Positions 61,548 to 64,000 of a stretch of 64,000 nucleotides of DNA are shown here, one piece after another. A program made the position numbers and the translations under genes. The DNA is from Haliea sp. (GTDB lineage: Bacteria > Pseudomonadota > Gammaproteobacteria > Pseudomonadales > Halieaceae). Below the pieces are notes generated by a model that saw only the letters and a program-made list of their open reading frames with translations, made no database searches and was not told the origin of the DNA. Position 1 is the stretch's first letter; every line of letters starts with the position of its first letter. The stretch spans positions 372,001-436,000 of the forward strand of contig NZNC01000015.1 in assembly GCA_002692965.1 (NCBI GenBank). The letters are read 5' to 3'.

Positions 61548-62696
61548 GTGAAGTTCATCCATACATCCGACTGGCAGATCGGCATGACCCGTGCGTTCCT
61601 CAGCCAGGAGGCCGCAGCCCGCTACAGCCAGGCACGCATTGATGCCATTCGCCACCTGGGGCAGCTGGCGCGGGAGCACGGCGCGCAGTTCATGGTGGTG
61701 GCCGGTGACGTGTTCGAGTCCAACCAGTTGTCGGCGCAGACCCTCAGCCGCTGCCTGGACGCGCTGAACAGTGTGCCGGTGCCGGTGTTTTTGCTGCCGG
61801 GCAACCACGACCCCCTGGATGCCTCCTCAATCTTTCGCAGTAAGACCTTTCGCGAGCAAGCCCGCGGTCACCTCATTGTGGTCAGTGATAGCAACCCCAT
61901 CCCGGTACCGGGCCTGGTCAACGTGGAGGTGGTCGGCGCACCCTGGTTCAGCAAGCGGCCGGCGACGGACCTCTGCACCCAGGCCTTGAAAACCCTCGAG
62001 TCCGCGCCGGGGCTGACGCGCATCCTGGTCGGTCACGGCCAGGTGGATTCGCTGGCGCCGGACCAGGGACAGCCCGGTGTGGTCAGCCAGGCCGTGCTGG
62101 AACAGGCGCTGGCGGACCGCCGGGTTGACTACGTGGCGCTGGGTGACCGGCACTCCCTGACGGAGGTCGGCAACAGCGGCCGTCTGTGCTATTCCGGCAC
62201 GCCGCTGGTCACGGATTTCGATGAAGTCGCTCCCAACCAGGCGCTGCTGGTGGAGCTGGATGCGGACGACTGCCAGCTGACACCCCTGGACACCGGCATC
62301 TGGGTGTTCCTGGCCGAACAGCGGCATATCAACGGCCCCGAGGATCTGGCTGCCTTCGCCCACTGGCTGGAGGATATCCGCGGCAAGGAGTGCAGCGTAC
62401 TCAAAGTCGGTTTTACCGGCAGTATTAACCTGGCGCTGGCGGCGGAGCTGGATGCCCTGCTGGAAGACCAGTCACACCTGTTTGCCAGCCTCAAACGCCG
62501 GGAGCGCACCACCGACCTCGCGGTGGTGCCCGACGAACTGGACGACAACGCCATTGCCCTCAGCGGTTACGCCGAGGCGACCTGGAAGGCATTGCTGGCG
62601 CAATCCGCTGTGGATGAAACCGCCAGCGACGCCCTGCGTTTGATGTACCGGTTGGCAGGCGGCGCCGCGGGTACGCACGGGGGGCGAGGCGCATGA
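61548..62696 (+). CDS. SbcD/Mre11-like DNA repair nuclease, metallophosphoesterase
   Basis: A 382-residue nuclease subunit of the SbcD/Mre11 family. Metal motifs in order: HTSDWQIG near 5-12, VVAGDVFESNQL near 50-61, LPGNHDPLD near 83-91, ILVGHGQVDSL near 160-170 and VALGDRHSLTEV near 196-207. The final H-x-H of Mre11 is replaced by D-R-H. It lacks the long capping domain of E. coli SbcD and is closer to the YhaO-like subgroup, so the exact class is open. The start is GTG 61548. The stop overlaps the SbcC-like ATG by 4 nt. Confidence 0.86.
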   Translation: MKFIHTSDWQIGMTRAFLSQEAAARYSQARIDAIRHLGQLAREHGAQFMVVAGDVFESNQLSAQTLSRCLDALNSVPVPVFLLPGNHDPLDASSIFRSKTFREQARGHLIVVSDSNPIPVPGLVNVEVVGAPWFSKRPATDLCTQALKTLESAPGLTRILVGHGQVDSLAPDQGQPGVVSQAVLEQALADRRVDYVALGDRHSLTEVGNSGRLCYSGTPLVTDFDEVAPNQALLVELDADDCQLTPLDTGIWVFLAEQRHINGPEDLAAFAHWLEDIRGKECSVLKVGFTGSINLALAAELDALLEDQSHLFASLKRRERTTDLAVVPDELDDNAIALSGYAEATWKALLAQSAVDETASDALRLMYRLAGGAAGTHGGRGA

Positions 62697-64000
62697 AGTT
62701 GATCAGCCTGACCCTGGACAACTGGCGCGGCGTCAGTCACAGCCAGATTGATTTTGACGACGGCGTCACCCTGATCGAGGGCCCCAACGAAGTCGGCAAG
62801 TCCTCCCTGGTGGAAGCCCTGCGCATGCTATTCCGGGAAAAGTCCGGCTCGAAGAAGCAGCAGGTGCAGGCGGTGCAGCCGGTGGGCGAAGACGTGGGCA
62901 GCAGCGTTTCCGCGGAGGTGCGCTGCGGTGAATACCACTTTACCTATGCCAAGACCTACAACCGCAAGCACGGCACCGAGCTGCGCATCCTGGCGCCGCG
63001 GGCGGAACAGCTCACCGGCGACGACGCTCACAACCGCGCCTGGGAAATTCTCAGCAGCCACATCGACACCGCGTTGTGGGATTCGCTGCTGGTGGAACAG
63101 GGCAAGGAAATCGGCGGCGTGAAACTCTCCGACTCCGACGGCCTGGCCCGGGCGCTGGACAACGCCGCCGGCGGCAGTGGCGTCAGTGGCGAGGAGAGCG
63201 CCTTGTTCGGAGCGGTGCAGGCCGAGTATGAGCGCTACTTCACATTGAAAAGCGGCAAACCGCGCTTCGCCGACGAGCAGCTGCGGGTGGCGGACTACAC
63301 GGCCCAGGTTGCCAGCTTGCGGACCCGGGGGCAGGAACTGGAGGAGGACCTGCGCCGCTTCGAGGGCGTTTCCGCGGAGATTTCCCGCCTGCAGCGCGCC
63401 CTGCCCGAGCTCAAGGCGGCTCGTGAGCAACACACCGAGCGCTGGGCCGCGGTGGACAGCCTCCAGCATCGCCTGGCCGCGCGCGAGGACGAACTGAAGC
63501 CGTTGGAGCAGTTGCTGGATAACGCCTGCGGTCAATGGGAGCAGCGGCAGCAGGCCGGTGCGGACATCGCCCGCCGCAGCGCGGAGCTGGAAGAGAAAAA
63601 GAACGCGCTGCAGCCATTGGCCGAACGGGCCGAAGCGTTGGAGCGCGCTGTGAAGGACGCTGAAAGCGGGCTGCGTGGCCTGCGCGACCGGCGCCGCGAA
63701 CTGTGGCAGGCTCGCGTCCAGGCCCAGCAAGACGTCAGCTATCTGCAGGACGCTGCGGAATTGTCGCGCCTGCAGCAGTTGCTGGACCGGGTACAGGCCC
63801 AGCGCGGCGAGGTGGAGAAGCTGCGCGAAAACCTGGCCGGCATTCACATCACCGCCGAGGGGCGCAAGGCTATCCAGGCGGCCGCGACTGCCCTGGAGGT
63901 TGCCCGCCGCACGCGTGACAACGCAGCCACCCGGCTGGATGTCGAGGCGCTGCAGGGGCTGGAGCTGCAGCTCGATGGCGAGTCGTTGAAGTTGTCGGCC
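62693..64000 (+). CDS. SbcC/Rad50-like ATPase, C-terminus beyond the window
   Basis: SMC-type ATPase partner of the preceding nuclease; 436 residues are visible with no stop. The N-terminal ATPase half has Walker A GPNEVGKSS near 30-38 after MKLISLTLDNWRGVSH, and the Q-loop-like LLVEQGKEIGG near 132-142. From about residue 205 the sequence is heptad-rich coiled coil (ELEEDLRRFEGVSAEISRLQ; RSAELEEKKNALQPLAERAE), as in Rad50/SbcC/YhaN. The ATG overlaps the nuclease stop (ATGA), typical of sbcDC pairs. The zinc hook and Walker B lie outside the window. Confidence 0.87.
   Translation, partial: MKLISLTLDNWRGVSHSQIDFDDGVTLIEGPNEVGKSSLVEALRMLFREKSGSKKQQVQAVQPVGEDVGSSVSAEVRCGEYHFTYAKTYNRKHGTELRILAPRAEQLTGDDAHNRAWEILSSHIDTALWDSLLVEQGKEIGGVKLSDSDGLARALDNAAGGSGVSGEESALFGAVQAEYERYFTLKSGKPRFADEQLRVADYTAQVASLRTRGQELEEDLRRFEGVSAEISRLQRALPELKAAREQHTERWAAVDSLQHRLAAREDELKPLEQLLDNACGQWEQRQQAGADIARRSAELEEKKNALQPLAERAEALERAVKDAESGLRGLRDRRRELWQARVQAQQDVSYLQDAAELSRLQQLLDRVQAQRGEVEKLRENLAGIHITAEGRKAIQAAATALEVARRTRDNAATRLDVEALQGLELQLDGESLKLSA

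Overview
The window looks like a high-GC gammaproteobacterial chromosome, most likely a marine Cellvibrionales/Halieaceae-type bacterium. Reasons: the gammaproteobacterial gene order tolC–yqiB–cpdA–parE, glnE and rdgC of gammaproteobacterial type, and a mixture of housekeeping genes with steroid/aromatic-type oxygenases, P450, LLM flavoproteins and acyl-CoA-type phosphotransferases. The taxonomic call is inference. Genes fill nearly all of the sequence; no gap exceeds 300 bases (the largest are 48271-48511 and 37086-37317). I see no rRNA, tRNA, CRISPR array, insertion sequence, integrase or phage gene.

Layout. 1-9121: phosphate permease with its DUF47 partner (left edge cut), glnE, ilvE, an alpha/beta hydrolase, an MscS channel and an anchored protein of unknown role. 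9247-12685: the four dTDP-L-rhamnose genes, split into two convergent pairs (rmlDB forward, rmlCA reverse). 12833-16700: a glycosyltransferase, a methyltransferase and an alpha-toroid protein in an overlapping forward set, meeting a second methyltransferase that is transcribed behind tolC; this is the least understood biosynthetic locus here. 16707-21602: tolC, yqiB, cpdA, parE. 21619-29298: LLM flavoproteins, a second MscS channel, a Rieske oxygenase, a YecA-like protein, a phosphotransferase and an esterase. 29361-34027: YceI, then a reverse-strand operon PAP2 phosphatase–glycosyltransferase–octaheme cytochrome c whose upstream region carries three PHO-box repeats. 34234-43530: amidotransferase, glyoxalase, FAD oxidoreductase, rdgC, the selenium pair mnmH–selD (selD fused to an oxidoreductase), and a LytTR two-component pair. 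43682-44948: GNAT, half-size GDT1 transporter, small potassium channel.

45043-48270 is a steroid ring-cleavage operon, hsaA–hsaC–kshA, with a strong terminator behind it and a perfect FNR/Anr box placed exactly at -41.5 of a -10 element in front of it. A matching meta-cleavage hydrolase (HsaD-like) lies 4 kb away at 52379-53251. 54467-59878 holds a second catabolic set: phosphotransferase, SDR, LLM flavoprotein, a protein of unknown function and a cytochrome P450. The right end has a secreted catalase-like peroxidase, a small coiled-coil membrane protein and an SbcD/SbcC-like pair that runs off the edge.

Regulation visible in the DNA: the FNR-type class II promoter, the PHO boxes, two related 18-bp palindromes (12768-12785 and 57556-57573) that may mark a shared regulon linking the glycosyltransferase locus and the P450 locus, and further palindromes in front of the Rieske gene at 24146-25132 and the LLM gene at 21619-22515. 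All product names come from reading the translations; no database search was run.
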